Assembly (NCBI RefSeq): GCF_051262515.1
Contig: NZ_JBIMER010000003.1
Coordinates: forward strand, 62,001 to 126,000
Direction of reading: 5' to 3'
DNA from: Arthrobacter_N sp051262515
GTDB taxonomy: Bacteria > Actinomycetota > Actinomycetes > Actinomycetales > Micrococcaceae
Length of the DNA stretch: 64,000 nucleotides
The first letter of the stretch is position 1; every line of letters begins with the position of its first letter. Positions 7,237 to 15,408 of the stretch are shown one piece after another. A model generated the notes under the pieces. It saw only the letters and a program-made list of their open reading frames with translations. It was not told the origin of the DNA and searched no databases. Position numbers and translations under genes: made by a program.

Positions 7237-8571
7237 TCAGCCCCGGTCCGCCGTAGCGGCGAGGGCGCTCCACAACTCGGGGAACTCGGGCATGGTCTTG
7301 GCGGTGGCACCGATGTCCTCGACCTCGACGCCTTCCACGGCCAGGCCGATGATCGCACCCGCGGTCGCCATGCGGTGGTCCGCGTAGGTGCGGAACAGGC
7401 CGCCGTGTAGCGGCCGCGGGCGGATGACCAAGCCGTCGGGAGTCTCCTCGGCGTCGCCACCGAGGTTGTTGATCTCCGTGACCAGCGCGGCGAGCCGGTC
7501 GGTCTCGTGGCCCCTGAGGTGGGCGATGCCGGTCAGGCGCGATTCGCCGTCGGCCAGTGCGCACAGCGCGGCCACGGTGGGGGCGAGCTCCGAGGCGTCG
7601 GCGAGGTCGATGCCCTTGATCCGTCCGCCGCCGCGGACCGTGAGCGTTCCGTCGCTCAGCTCCACGGAGGCCCCCATCCGCGCGAGGATCGACTGCCAGG
7701 CGTTGCCGACCTGGGTGGTGGGTTCCGGCCAGTCGGGGATCCGGACCGTCCCGCCCGTGGCCAGCGCCGCGGCCAGGAAGGGGCCCGCATTGGACAGGTC
7801 CTGCTCCATCCTGCGATCGAAGGCCGCGACGGGCCCGGGGGAGACCACCCAGTGGTTGGGCACGGAGTCGTCCACCTCGACGCCCACGCTGCGAAGCACT
7901 TCCACCGTCATACGGATGTGGTCCAGGCTCGGCACCGGGTTTCCGGCGTGCTCGAGGTGGAGCCCTTCGCTGAAACGCGAGGCCACGAGAAGCAGTGCCG
8001 AAACGAATTGGGACGAGCCGCTGGCGTCAATCACCACGTGTCCGCCGCGGACCCGGCCGGTGCCCGCGATCGTGAACGGCAGGCTACCGCGGCCGCCGTC
8101 GGCGACGTCGATTCCGAGGTCCCGCAGTCCGCCGAGCACCGCACCTATGGGGCGCTTGCGCATGTGGTCGTCTCCGTCGAAGGAAACCGTGGAACCCGTC
8201 ATCGCCGCCAGCGGGGGCACGAATCGCATCACGGTGCCGGCGAGGCCACAATCCACGTGGACGCTCCCCAAATCAGCGCCGGGCGAGATCGGGTGGACCA
8301 CCAGATCCGGGCCGAAGCGGTCGTCATCGCCGGCGACCTCTTCGATTCTCGCCCCGAGTGACCGCAGTGCGCTGACCATCAGGACGGAATCCCGCGAATG
8401 CAGCGGCGCGCGAAGTCGGCTCGGTCCCGACGCCACGGCGGCAAGCACCAGGTAGCGGTTGGTCAGCGACTTCGATGCCGGAACGCGCAGCGTCGCGTCG
8501 ACGGGAGCCGCGGCCCGGGGGGCGGGCCAGGGAGCGGGTGTGGAGGGGGCTGAGCTGGCGGAAATCGTCAT
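7237..8571 (-). CDS. aroA: 3-phosphoshikimate 1-carboxyvinyltransferase (EPSP synthase)
   Basis: A 444-residue EPSP synthase that joins phosphoenolpyruvate to shikimate-3-phosphate, the sixth step of the shikimate pathway. Visible family motifs are PASKSLTNRYL near residues 31-41 (substrate-binding Lys and Arg), DCGLAGTVMRF near 107-117, DLSNAGPFLAAA near 258-269 and TYADHRMA near 395-402. The first 20 residues are Ala/Pro/Ser rich and may be dispensable, so the start at 8571 is less certain than the rest. It heads an aroA-rsgA-hisN unit; DoxX lies 11 nt upstream on the same strand and may be cotranscribed. Confidence 0.95.
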   Translation of the reverse strand: MTISASSAPSTPAPWPAPRAAAPVDATLRVPASKSLTNRYLVLAAVASGPSRLRAPLHSRDSVLMVSALRSLGARIEEVAGDDDRFGPDLVVHPISPGADLGSVHVDCGLAGTVMRFVPPLAAMTGSTVSFDGDDHMRKRPIGAVLGGLRDLGIDVADGGRGSLPFTIAGTGRVRGGHVVIDASGSSQFVSALLLVASRFSEGLHLEHAGNPVPSLDHIRMTVEVLRSVGVEVDDSVPNHWVVSPGPVAAFDRRMEQDLSNAGPFLAAALATGGTVRIPDWPEPTTQVGNAWQSILARMGASVELSDGTLTVRGGGRIKGIDLADASELAPTVAALCALADGESRLTGIAHLRGHETDRLAALVTEINNLGGDAEETPDGLVIRPRPLHGGLFRTYADHRMATAGAIIGLAVEGVEVEDIGATAKTMPEFPELWSALAATADRG

Positions 8572-8582
8572 GCGGGTCGGGC

Positions 8583-9113
8583 CTAGTGGCCGATCACCCC
8601 TCCTGCGGTTTTCCGCGCCTCGGCGGTGGTGCGCTGGACGGTTCGTCCGAGGTCGCGGTTGGTCTTCGCCAGGTGCTTGCGGGCGTCGGCCGTCAGGTGC
8701 TGGGCGCGCCAGGCGAGCGAGGGTTGGCCGGCCGTGTCGACGGATGCCAAGAGGATCCCGCCCGCGAGGGAGGCGTTGCGAAGGCGCGACGCCGACTTGG
8801 CGCCGTTGGCCGAATCGGAGGAGTCCTCGAACGAGGCCAACGCGGAGGCGCCCACGAGGAGCGAGGCGGACAGGCGCGGGAAGCGGCCGAGGGCAAACAG
8901 GAGTCCGGCAACGACCTGCACGCCGCCGACCACGCGGGCGACCGCGGCGGGCTGATCCGCGAACTGCTGGAGCTGCGGGACGACCGTGGAGATGCGTCGC
9001 AGCCCCGGCTGGAGCCGCTCGCCCGATTCGTTCGGCTTGCGCAGGCGTTCCAACCCCGACCACACGAAGCTTGAGGCCAACAGGGGACGGGCAATCAGGC
9101 GGACGAGAGACAT
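8583..9113 (-). CDS. DoxX family membrane protein
   Basis: A 176-residue DoxX-like protein with four hydrophobic segments between residues 5 and 125 and a basic C-terminal tail. The opening MSLVRLIARPLLASSFVWSGLERLRKP is typical of the family. In mycobacteria a DoxX protein partners SseA and SodA in detoxification, so proximity to sigR-rsrA is suggestive, but nothing here proves a redox role. The start has an excellent Shine-Dalgarno, GGAGGT, 5 nt before the ATG. It is divergent from sigR and the first gene of the minus-strand block down to hisN. Confidence 0.85.
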   Translation of the reverse strand: MSLVRLIARPLLASSFVWSGLERLRKPNESGERLQPGLRRISTVVPQLQQFADQPAAVARVVGGVQVVAGLLFALGRFPRLSASLLVGASALASFEDSSDSANGAKSASRLRNASLAGGILLASVDTAGQPSLAWRAQHLTADARKHLAKTNRDLGRTVQRTTAEARKTAGGVIGH

Positions 9114-9190
9114 GTGTACCTCCGGGTTCGTCGGGTGCGTTTTCGCTGCACCTAGTCTTGCACTTTTTCCTTGCCGGCGGGCCCGTTGCG

Positions 9191-9218
9191 GGGAATACCG
9201 GCACTGATCCGGCTGTTG
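9191..9218 (+). promoter_or_regulatory. SigR-dependent (autoregulatory) promoter of sigR
   Basis: GGGAAT (9191-9196), an 18-nt spacer and GTTG (9215-9218) match the SigR/SigH consensus GGGAAT-N18/19-GTT. Transcription would begin near 9225, just before the GTG at 9231 and about 65 nt before the ATG at 9291. The site implies positive autoregulation of sigR-rsrA under thiol-oxidative stress, as in Streptomyces and mycobacteria. Confidence 0.85.
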
Positions 9219-9290
9219 TGATGAGCACGTGTGGAACGAGCCCGGCGTCCGGTTGCGGCGTGTGTTCCGCGACTGAAAGGAGACGAGCCT

Positions 9291-10013
9291 ATGGCGACAC
9301 TGACGGAGGAAGCTCCCGCCGTGCCCGGCACGGCGTCCGGCGTAGACTGTGGCGTGATGACCGAGAGCAGCCAGAGCACCGAGATGGTGCCAGACGGAGC
9401 AGAGACCGAAGAGCAGCGGCGGGAGCGTTTCGAACGCGACGCCATGCAGTATGTCGACCAGCTGTTTTCCGCCGCCATGCGCATGGCGCGGAACCCCAGC
9501 GATGCCGAGGATCTCGTCCAGGAGGCGTACACGAAGGCCTATTCGGCGTTCCACCAGTACAAGCCCGGTACGAACCTGAAGGCTTGGCTCTACCGGATCC
9601 TCACGAACACCTACATCAACCTGTACCGCAAGCGCCAGCGCGAACCGCTGCGCGCCAATACCGACAACGTCGAGGACTGGCAGATGGCGCAGGCGGCGGA
9701 GCACACGCCGACCGGCCTGCGTTCGGCGGAGGCCGAGGCCCTGGACCATCTGCCCGACTCCGACGTCAAGGACGCGCTGCAGTCGATCCCTGAGGAGTTC
9801 CGCCTCGCCGTCTACTTCGCGGACGTCGAGGGGTTCGCCTACAAGGAGGTCGCCGAGATCCTCGGGATCCCCATGGGAACCGTGATGTCGCGCCTGCACC
9901 GGGGACGCAAGCAGCTACGCGAGTTGCTGGCCGACTACGCCGCCGAACGTGGGCTCGGCAAAAGGAAACCAACGGGTGGCCGCTCCGCGGCGGCCCCACA
10001 GGAGGAAAACTAA
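9291..10013 (+). CDS. sigR: RNA polymerase sigma factor SigR/SigH (ECF group)
   Basis: A thiol-stress ECF sigma factor of 240 residues from the ATG at 9291, which has AAAGGAG 8 nt upstream. Region 2 (FERDAMQYVDQLFSAAMRMARNPSDAEDLVQE) and region 4 (EVAEILGIPMGTVMSRLHRGRKQLR) are closely like Streptomyces SigR and M. tuberculosis SigH. Two other starts are possible: the GTG at 9231, 6 nt after the predicted SigR-promoter start site, and the ATG at 9357, which matches the usual N-terminus and follows a TAGACT box at 9343-9348. Streptomyces makes an unstable longer SigR' from the induced promoter; the same may hold here. Its stop overlaps the rsrA start by 1 nt. Confidence 0.93.
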   Translation: MATLTEEAPAVPGTASGVDCGVMTESSQSTEMVPDGAETEEQRRERFERDAMQYVDQLFSAAMRMARNPSDAEDLVQEAYTKAYSAFHQYKPGTNLKAWLYRILTNTYINLYRKRQREPLRANTDNVEDWQMAQAAEHTPTGLRSAEAEALDHLPDSDVKDALQSIPEEFRLAVYFADVEGFAYKEVAEILGIPMGTVMSRLHRGRKQLRELLADYAAERGLGKRKPTGGRSAAAPQEEN

Positions 10014-10279
10014 TGGGCGATTGTCAATCGCTGGGCGACTGCGACGATAAGCGGATCGTCCGACTTTACGAATACCTGGACGGCGCGCTGTCGCTCGAGG
10101 ATCTCAACGAGGTCAAGGACCACCTCGAACACTGCAAGGAGTGCGCGCACGAATACGACCTTGAGTGCATCATCCGCTCCGTGGTTCGGCGCAGTTGCCA
10201 GGAGGTTGCCCCCCAGACCCTGAAGTCGCGGATCATGGGCCGCATCAGCGAGATTCGCGTCGAGTCCGGCCACGCGTAG
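10013..10279 (+). CDS. rsrA: Zinc-binding redox-sensing anti-sigma factor RsrA
   Basis: An 88-residue ZAS-family anti-sigma factor. The signature HX3CX2C is present as His37-Cys41-Cys44, with an N-terminal Cys10 and further Cys4, Cys52 and Cys62. In known RsrA proteins oxidation forms a disulphide, expels zinc and releases SigR. The start codon shares one base with the sigR stop (TAATG), giving tight coupling and near-equal amounts. The gene ends before a strong hairpin shared with bL37. Confidence 0.92.
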   Translation: MGDCQSLGDCDDKRIVRLYEYLDGALSLEDLNEVKDHLEHCKECAHEYDLECIIRSVVRRSCQEVAPQTLKSRIMGRISEIRVESGHA

Positions 10280-10306
10280 GGGCGGTGGTAACCGCCCCGC
10301 GCGGCA

Positions 10307-10341
10307 AAAGGGTCCGTCTCCCAGTGGGAGACGGACCCTTT
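10307..10341. terminator. Bidirectional terminator between rsrA and bL37
   Basis: A near-perfect palindrome with 17-bp arms, AAAGGGTCCGTCTCCCA and its complement, meets at a single central G. The A-rich and T-rich ends let it serve both the rightward rsrA transcript and the leftward bL37 transcript, whose stop is 16 nt away. Confidence 0.85.
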
Positions 10342-10356
10342 CGCTTACCGAACCGT

Positions 10357-10431
10357 TTAGGTGTTGGGGCGCTTACCGTGGTTTGCGCCGCCACGCTTAC
10401 GGTCACGACGCTTGCGTGCTCGCTTGCTCAT
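10357..10431 (-). CDS. Large-subunit ribosomal protein bL37 (24 residues)
   Basis: A 24-residue, strongly basic protein, MSKRARKRRDRKRGGANHGK followed by RPNT. It closely matches the actinobacterial 50S protein bL37 found in mycobacterial ribosome structures, which shares the C-terminal KxNHGKRPN block. The ATG is preceded by AAGGAGG at good spacing. It lies alone on the minus strand between the rsrA terminator and the SGNH gene. Genes this short are often missed by automatic annotation. Confidence 0.9.
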   Translation of the reverse strand: MSKRARKRRDRKRGGANHGKRPNT

Positions 10432-10516
10432 AGCTGCCTCCTTACTTAGATCAAAAAGAACTGCGTCCCAGTCTCCCACACGCCGGTGGGGTGGCCTAAC
10501 CGGCATGCGTGCGCAA

Positions 10517-11125
10517 TCAACCCGCGGCGGCGGGCTCCGGGAGCTCCAGCCACTTGTGCCAGCCGCGGTGTAGCACCAACCAAGCCACCAGTCCGTGGCC
10601 CGCCTGCCCGGGGAGCCCCCCGTTCGCGGCCAGGTCACTGCGCCACTGCTCGTGGTTCTGCAGCGGGCCGAAGGTGTCCACAAAGGCATGATGGCGCCGG
10701 GACGCCACGTCGCCGTACGCGGCGGACAGCTCGGCCAATCGGGTGTTGCGCTCGGTATCCAGCCCTGGGGTGGGGCCGACGACGAGGGCCTTGATGCTGA
10801 GCTGGGACGCGGCGTCGAGAATGTTGGCAAGGTTGAGCCGACTCCGGGCGGTGGAGAGACCAACGTCGAGATCGAAGTCCGAGAGCGCGACAACCAAGCG
10901 GTTATCGCACCCGTCCCCGAAGCGACGCCCGGCTTCCTCCAGCCAACGCTGTGCCAGTACCTCGGTGCCCTCGTCGGGACTGGCAAGGGTGTAGCTCTCC
11001 AGACGCACGTCGTCGGCCGCTGTGCGCGCCAGGACGCGTCCGTACCACCCCAACGCACGTGGATCGCCGTGTCCGGCCAACAGCTCGTTGCCTACTGCCG
11101 CTATGCGGATGATGCGTTGTTGCAC
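10517..11125 (-). CDS. SGNH/GDSL-like protein with a degenerate active site
   Basis: A 202-residue protein with the fold signature of SGNH hydrolases. The opening RIIRIAAVGNELLAGHGDPR aligns with block I, but the catalytic GDS is replaced by GNE, so the nucleophilic Ser is missing. Near the C-terminus the block V DxxH is also absent: the segment reads NGGLPGQAGHGLVAWL. It is probably a non-esterase derivative, for instance a binding or scaffold protein. The GTG at 11125 has AGAGAGG upstream. It follows kgd on the same strand after 113 nt. From memory, similar GNE proteins occur beside kgd in related genera, which argues against simple decay. Confidence 0.75.
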   Translation of the reverse strand: MQQRIIRIAAVGNELLAGHGDPRALGWYGRVLARTAADDVRLESYTLASPDEGTEVLAQRWLEEAGRRFGDGCDNRLVVALSDFDLDVGLSTARSRLNLANILDAASQLSIKALVVGPTPGLDTERNTRLAELSAAYGDVASRRHHAFVDTFGPLQNHEQWRSDLAANGGLPGQAGHGLVAWLVLHRGWHKWLELPEPAAAG

Positions 11126-11238
11126 GAAGGACCTCTCTTGGCGGTTGGGGACGCCTCGCGGCGGCCACCCGGGTACGGCATGCGGGCGGGACGGAATCCG
11201 CCCCGCCCGCTGGAACTGCTCGCGTTCGCGGATCGGGT

Positions 11239-14200
11239 CTAGCCCCGACCGAAGGCCTGCTGCAGCAACTGGGACTGCTCGACGTCGTGCCGCTTGTGCG
11301 AACCGGTCGACGTCGCGGCGGAAGCCGTCCGGGACACGAGCCGGATATCGCGGTCCAGTTCCGGCGCAAGGTTGAGTCCGATGAAGGGCCACGGGCCCTG
11401 GTTCGCCGGCTCGTCCTGCGCCCAGAGCACATCCGCTTTGGGGTACTTGGCCAACTCGGCGGCGATCTCCTCCGCCGGCAGCGGGTACAGCTGCTCGACG
11501 CGGACGATTGCCGTCTTCTCGTCCGCGGCCTTACGGCGCGCCGACTCGAGGTCGTAGTACAGGCGCCCCGAAACGAGCACCACCCGGTCCACCTTCTTGG
11601 CGTCGAGTCCGGCGGTGTCAGGGATGACCTGCTGGAAGCGGCCCTCCGTAAAGTCCTCCACCGTGCAGGCCGCGGCCTTGAGCCGCAGTAGCTGCTTCGG
11701 CGTGAAGATGATCAGCGGCCGGCGCGGCCGCGCGTAGGCCTGCCGGCGCAGCAGGTGGAAGTGGTTGGCGCCGTTGGACGGGTTGGCGACCACCATGTTG
11801 TCCTCCGCGCACATCTGGAGGAAACGCTCGATGCGGGCCGACGAGTGGTCCGGGCCCTGACCCTCGTAGCCATGCGGGAGCATCAGCACCAGCGACGAGC
11901 GCTGGCCCCACTTCTGCTCGGCGGAGGAGATGAACTCGTCGATGACCGTCTGGGCGCCGTTGACGAAGTCTCCGAACTGCGCCTCCCAGAGGACGAGGGC
12001 GTCCGGCCGTTCCACGGAGTATCCGTATTCGAAGCCCATCGCCGCGTATTCGGACAGCAGCGAGTCGTAGATCCACAGCTTTGCCTGGTCGTCGGACAGG
12101 TGGTGCAGCGGCATCCACTCGTTGCCGTTGGCGCGGTCGTGGAAAACGGCGTGGCGCTGGACGAACGTACCGCGCCTCGAGTCCTGGCCGGCAAGCCGGA
12201 CGGGTACGCCTTCCATGGAGAGCGAGCCGAACGCGGCGAGCTCGGCGAAGCCCCAGTCGATGCCGCCTTCGCGGGACATCTGCTCGCGTCGCTCCAGCAG
12301 CGCCTTCAGCTTCGGGTGCACCGTGAAGCCGTCGGGGATCTGCGTGTGCGCGGCGCCGATCCTGCCCAGGGTCTCCGGCGTGATGGCGGTTTCGGTGCGC
12401 GACGGCGTCGACTCGTCGTCGAGCTGCGACGTCGGCAGCTCGAGGTCGTGCACCGTGGTGCCGTCCGAGCTGATGACCGGGATGGGGGAGGTCTGGGCGG
12501 CGTGCGTCTCCGAGAAGACACGCTCCAGGCGTTCCTGGTAGTCGCGCAGGGCCTGGTCCGCTTCCTCCTGCGTGATGTCGCCGCGGCCGACGAGGGCCTC
12601 GGTGTATAGCTTGCGGGTGGAGCGCTTGGCCTCGATGAGGTTGTACATCATCGGCTGCGTCATCGACGGGTCGTCGCCCTCGTTGTGTCCACGGCGCCGA
12701 TAGCAGACCATGTCGATCACGACGTCCTTGTGGAACTTCTGGCGGTATTTGAAAGCGAACTGGGCCACGCGGACCACGGCCTCGGGATCATCGCCGTTCA
12801 CGTGGAACACAGGTGCCTGGACCATCTTCGCGACGTCCGTCGAGTAGACGGAGGAGCGCGAGGCGGTCGGTGAGGTGGTGAAGCCGACCTGGTTGTTCAC
12901 GACGACGTGGATCGTGCCGCCGGTGCGGTAACCGCGCAGCTGGGAGAGGTTGAGCGTCTCCGCCACCACGCCCTGGCCGGCGAACGCGGCGTCGCCGTGC
13001 ACGAGCAGGGGCAGGACTCCGAAGCCCTCGTCGCCCTGGTCGAGGCGGTCCTGCTTGGCGCGGACGATGCCCTCCAGGACCGAATCGACGGCCTCGAGGT
13101 GCGAAGGGTTCGCGGCCAGGTACACCTTCGTCTCGTTTCCGCGGTCGGAGACGAACTTCCCCTCCGTGCCGAGGTGGTACTTCACGTCGCCGGAACCCTG
13201 GACGCTGCGGGGATCCTGGGTACCCTCGAACTCGCGGAAGACCTGCGCGTAGGTCTTGCCGGCGATGTTGGTGAGAACGTTCAGGCGGCCGCGGTGCGCC
13301 ATACCGATCGCGACCTCGTCGAGACCGTCGTCGGCGGCGTCGGAAATGATTCCGTCCAGCAGCGGGATCAACGATTCCCCGCCCTCGAGCGAGAAGCGCT
13401 TCTGGCCGACGAACTTGGTCTGGAGGAACGTCTCGAAGGCCTCGGCGGCATTCAGCTTGCTCAGGACGCGCAGCTGCTCCTCGCGTGTCGGCTTGGAGTA
13501 CTCGTGCTCCAGCTCGGTCTGGAACCAGTCGCGCTCCTCCGGATCCTGGATGTGCATGTATTCGATGCCGGTGGTGCGGCAGTAGGCGTCGCGCAGGACG
13601 CCGAGAATCTTGCGCAGCGGGAGACGCGGTTCCCCGCCGAACCCTCCGGTGACCCATTCGCGGTCCAGATCCCACAGGGTCAGGCCGTAGGTCTGGATGT
13701 CGAGGTCCGGGTGGCGGCGCTGGACGTATTCGAGGGGGTTGGTGTCGGCCATGAGGTGGCCGCGCACGCGGTAGGCGTGGATGAGCTGCTGGATGCGCGC
13801 GATCTTGTTGACCTGCAGTTCGACGTCGACCTGGTTGTCGACCGTCCAACGCACGGGCTCATAGGGAATGCGCAGGGCCTCGAAGATTTCGTCGTAGAAG
13901 CCCCGTTCGCCCAGGAGGAGCGACTCCACCAGGCGCAGGAACTCGCCCGAGCCCGCACCCTGGATCACGCGGTGGTCGTAGGTGGAGGTCAGCGTGATGA
14001 TCTTGCCGATGCCCTGGATGGCGACCGTCTTCTCGCTCGCGCCGCGGAACTCCGCCGGGTACTCGAGGGCGCCGACGCCCACGATTGTCGCCTGGCCCTT
14101 GGAAAGGCGCGGAACGGAGTGGACGGTGCCAATGCCGCCGGGGTTGGTCAGCGAAACCGTGGTGCCGGCGTAGTCGTCCGCCGTCAGCTTGTTGTTGCGG

Positions 14201-15060
14201 GCCCGTTTGATGAGGTCCTCGTAGGTGTTCCAGAATTCCGAGAAGTTCAGGTTCTCGGCCTTCTTGATGTTCGGCACGGCCAGCATCCGCGTGCCGTCCG
14301 GCTTCGGCATGTCGATGGCGATGCCGAAATTGACGTGGGCGGGCTGGACGGCGAAGGGCTTGCCGTCAACCTCCGCGTACGTGACGTTCTGCGAGGGGAA
14401 GAGTTTCAGGGCGCGGATGACGGCGAAGCCGATGAGGTGCGTAAAGGAGACCTTGCCGCCACGGGCGCGGGCGAGGTGGTTGTTGATGACCACCCGGTTG
14501 TCGATCAGGGCCTTGGCCGGCACTGCACGCACGGTGGTTGCCGTCGGGACGGTGAGGCTCTGCTCCATGTTGGTCGCGATGGCCTTGGCGGGGCCACGCA
14601 GGGGAGTGGACTTGTCCTCTTCCGTCGCGGCGGACGCCGAGGCGGACTTCGGCAGTTCCGCGGGGATGGGCTGGGTCTTGGGCGCGGCCTTGCTCTGGTC
14701 CTTGGGGGCTTCGGCGGGAAGGCTCTTGCCGGCCGCCGTGGTCGCGGGCTCGGAAGACTCGGCGGACGAGTTGGCGCCGGTGCCGGTTGCGTTCACGACG
14801 CGCGCGTCGGTCGCCGAACGGGGCGTGGCCTTCTTCGCTGCGGGCGCCGCGTCGGCCGGCTTCGCCGGCGCCTGCTGAGCCGGTGCGTTGTTCGGCTGGG
14901 CCTGGCGCGGGGAATCCGTGCCGCCGAAGGATTCGAAAATGTCCCACCACTTCTTGTCGACGGAGTTCTTGTCTCGGAGGAACTGCTGGTACAGCTCGTC
15001 GACAAGCCACTCGTTTCCGCCGAATTCCTCGGTCAGTCGGTGGTGTGGTTGTTCTGGCAC
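11239..15060 (-). CDS. kgd: Multifunctional 2-oxoglutarate metabolism enzyme
   Basis: A protein of about 1273 residues fusing an E1-like N-terminal segment (GGNEWLVDELYQQF), an Ala/Pro/Ser-rich linker (about 50-165), an E2-type acyltransferase domain (about 170-400; catalytic His in TYDHRVIQG near 360) and a full thiamine-diphosphate E1 domain (HGDAAFAGQG near 690). This is the actinobacterial Kgd/OdhA type, which decarboxylates 2-oxoglutarate and feeds the 2-oxoglutarate dehydrogenase complex. No lipoyl domain is present, so it must borrow one from the pyruvate dehydrogenase E2. The GTG at 15060 gives the family N-terminus and has GAAGAGG upstream; an ATG at 15117 would add 19 atypical residues. 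Confidence 0.95.
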   Translation of the reverse strand: MPEQPHHRLTEEFGGNEWLVDELYQQFLRDKNSVDKKWWDIFESFGGTDSPRQAQPNNAPAQQAPAKPADAAPAAKKATPRSATDARVVNATGTGANSSAESSEPATTAAGKSLPAEAPKDQSKAAPKTQPIPAELPKSASASAATEEDKSTPLRGPAKAIATNMEQSLTVPTATTVRAVPAKALIDNRVVINNHLARARGGKVSFTHLIGFAVIRALKLFPSQNVTYAEVDGKPFAVQPAHVNFGIAIDMPKPDGTRMLAVPNIKKAENLNFSEFWNTYEDLIKRARNNKLTADDYAGTTVSLTNPGGIGTVHSVPRLSKGQATIVGVGALEYPAEFRGASEKTVAIQGIGKIITLTSTYDHRVIQGAGSGEFLRLVESLLLGERGFYDEIFEALRIPYEPVRWTVDNQVDVELQVNKIARIQQLIHAYRVRGHLMADTNPLEYVQRRHPDLDIQTYGLTLWDLDREWVTGGFGGEPRLPLRKILGVLRDAYCRTTGIEYMHIQDPEERDWFQTELEHEYSKPTREEQLRVLSKLNAAEAFETFLQTKFVGQKRFSLEGGESLIPLLDGIISDAADDGLDEVAIGMAHRGRLNVLTNIAGKTYAQVFREFEGTQDPRSVQGSGDVKYHLGTEGKFVSDRGNETKVYLAANPSHLEAVDSVLEGIVRAKQDRLDQGDEGFGVLPLLVHGDAAFAGQGVVAETLNLSQLRGYRTGGTIHVVVNNQVGFTTSPTASRSSVYSTDVAKMVQAPVFHVNGDDPEAVVRVAQFAFKYRQKFHKDVVIDMVCYRRRGHNEGDDPSMTQPMMYNLIEAKRSTRKLYTEALVGRGDITQEEADQALRDYQERLERVFSETHAAQTSPIPVISSDGTTVHDLELPTSQLDDESTPSRTETAITPETLGRIGAAHTQIPDGFTVHPKLKALLERREQMSREGGIDWGFAELAAFGSLSMEGVPVRLAGQDSRRGTFVQRHAVFHDRANGNEWMPLHHLSDDQAKLWIYDSLLSEYAAMGFEYGYSVERPDALVLWEAQFGDFVNGAQTVIDEFISSAEQKWGQRSSLVLMLPHGYEGQGPDHSSARIERFLQMCAEDNMVVANPSNGANHFHLLRRQAYARPRRPLIIFTPKQLLRLKAAACTVEDFTEGRFQQVIPDTAGLDAKKVDRVVLVSGRLYYDLESARRKAADEKTAIVRVEQLYPLPAEEIAAELAKYPKADVLWAQDEPANQGPWPFIGLNLAPELDRDIRLVSRTASAATSTGSHKRHDVEQSQLLQQAFGRG

Positions 15061-15143
15061 GGTGACGCCTCTTCCCTGGTTGCCTCGTCGCTTGTAGCCC
15101 ATGGGCCAGGACTGCACGACGACATAGTCCTAGGCCTCCGGCC

Positions 15144-15149
15144 AGTCTA
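15144..15149 (-). promoter_or_regulatory. Possible -10 box for kgd
   Basis: TAGACT on the minus strand, about 84 nt above the kgd GTG. The same hexamer recurs at several other likely promoters in this window. No good -35 was identified. Confidence 0.3.
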
Positions 15150-15231
15150 GTGACTTTCCGCCGACCGTTGCGAATCTGCCGCCGTGCGTTTCCCCAGTCC
15201 CCGCGCGGCCCCGCGACCAGCGGTTGTTCTG

Positions 15232-15237
15232 TAGACT
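15232..15237 (+). promoter_or_regulatory. Possible -10 box ahead of the CNNM gene pair
   Basis: TAGACT on the plus strand, followed 9 nt later by the ATG of a 53-codon frame that runs exactly to the first CNNM gene. Between kgd and that gene (15061-15408) nothing else coding is evident. Confidence 0.4.
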
Positions 15238-15246
15238 GGGGGCCTC

Positions 15247-15408
15247 ATGGACAGCCATTCACCGTGCCGGCCAGCCGCCCCAGGGCGCAGCGCCGGCATT
15301 CCCCACATTGCCTCCCGCACGCCATCCGAGTCACCGACGGAGCCCTCCAGACCGGGTTCCCAGACTCCGCCGCCGCACATCGGCGCGCCTAGGGCGGTGG
15401 CCCGCTAG
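15247..15408 (+). CDS. Possible 53-residue upstream reading frame
   Basis: An open frame of 53 codons begins with ATG at 15247, 9 nt after a TAGACT box, and ends with TAG directly abutting the ATG of the CNNM gene (TAGATG). The product is Pro/Ser/Arg rich without hydrophobic segments or recognisable domains. The CNNM start has no Shine-Dalgarno of its own, so translation of this frame followed by restart could be how it is expressed. It may equally be untranslated leader; composition alone does not decide. Confidence 0.3.
   Translation: MDSHSPCRPAAPGRSAGIPHIASRTPSESPTEPSRPGSQTPPPHIGAPRAVAR

Noticed and set aside
12907..15150. A 747-residue open frame on the plus strand opposite kgd
   Set aside because: Antisense shadow of a real high-GC gene; the product is His/Arg/Val-rich without motifs. 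Similar long shadows opposite the sigR region, rho-prfA and znuB were dismissed likewise.
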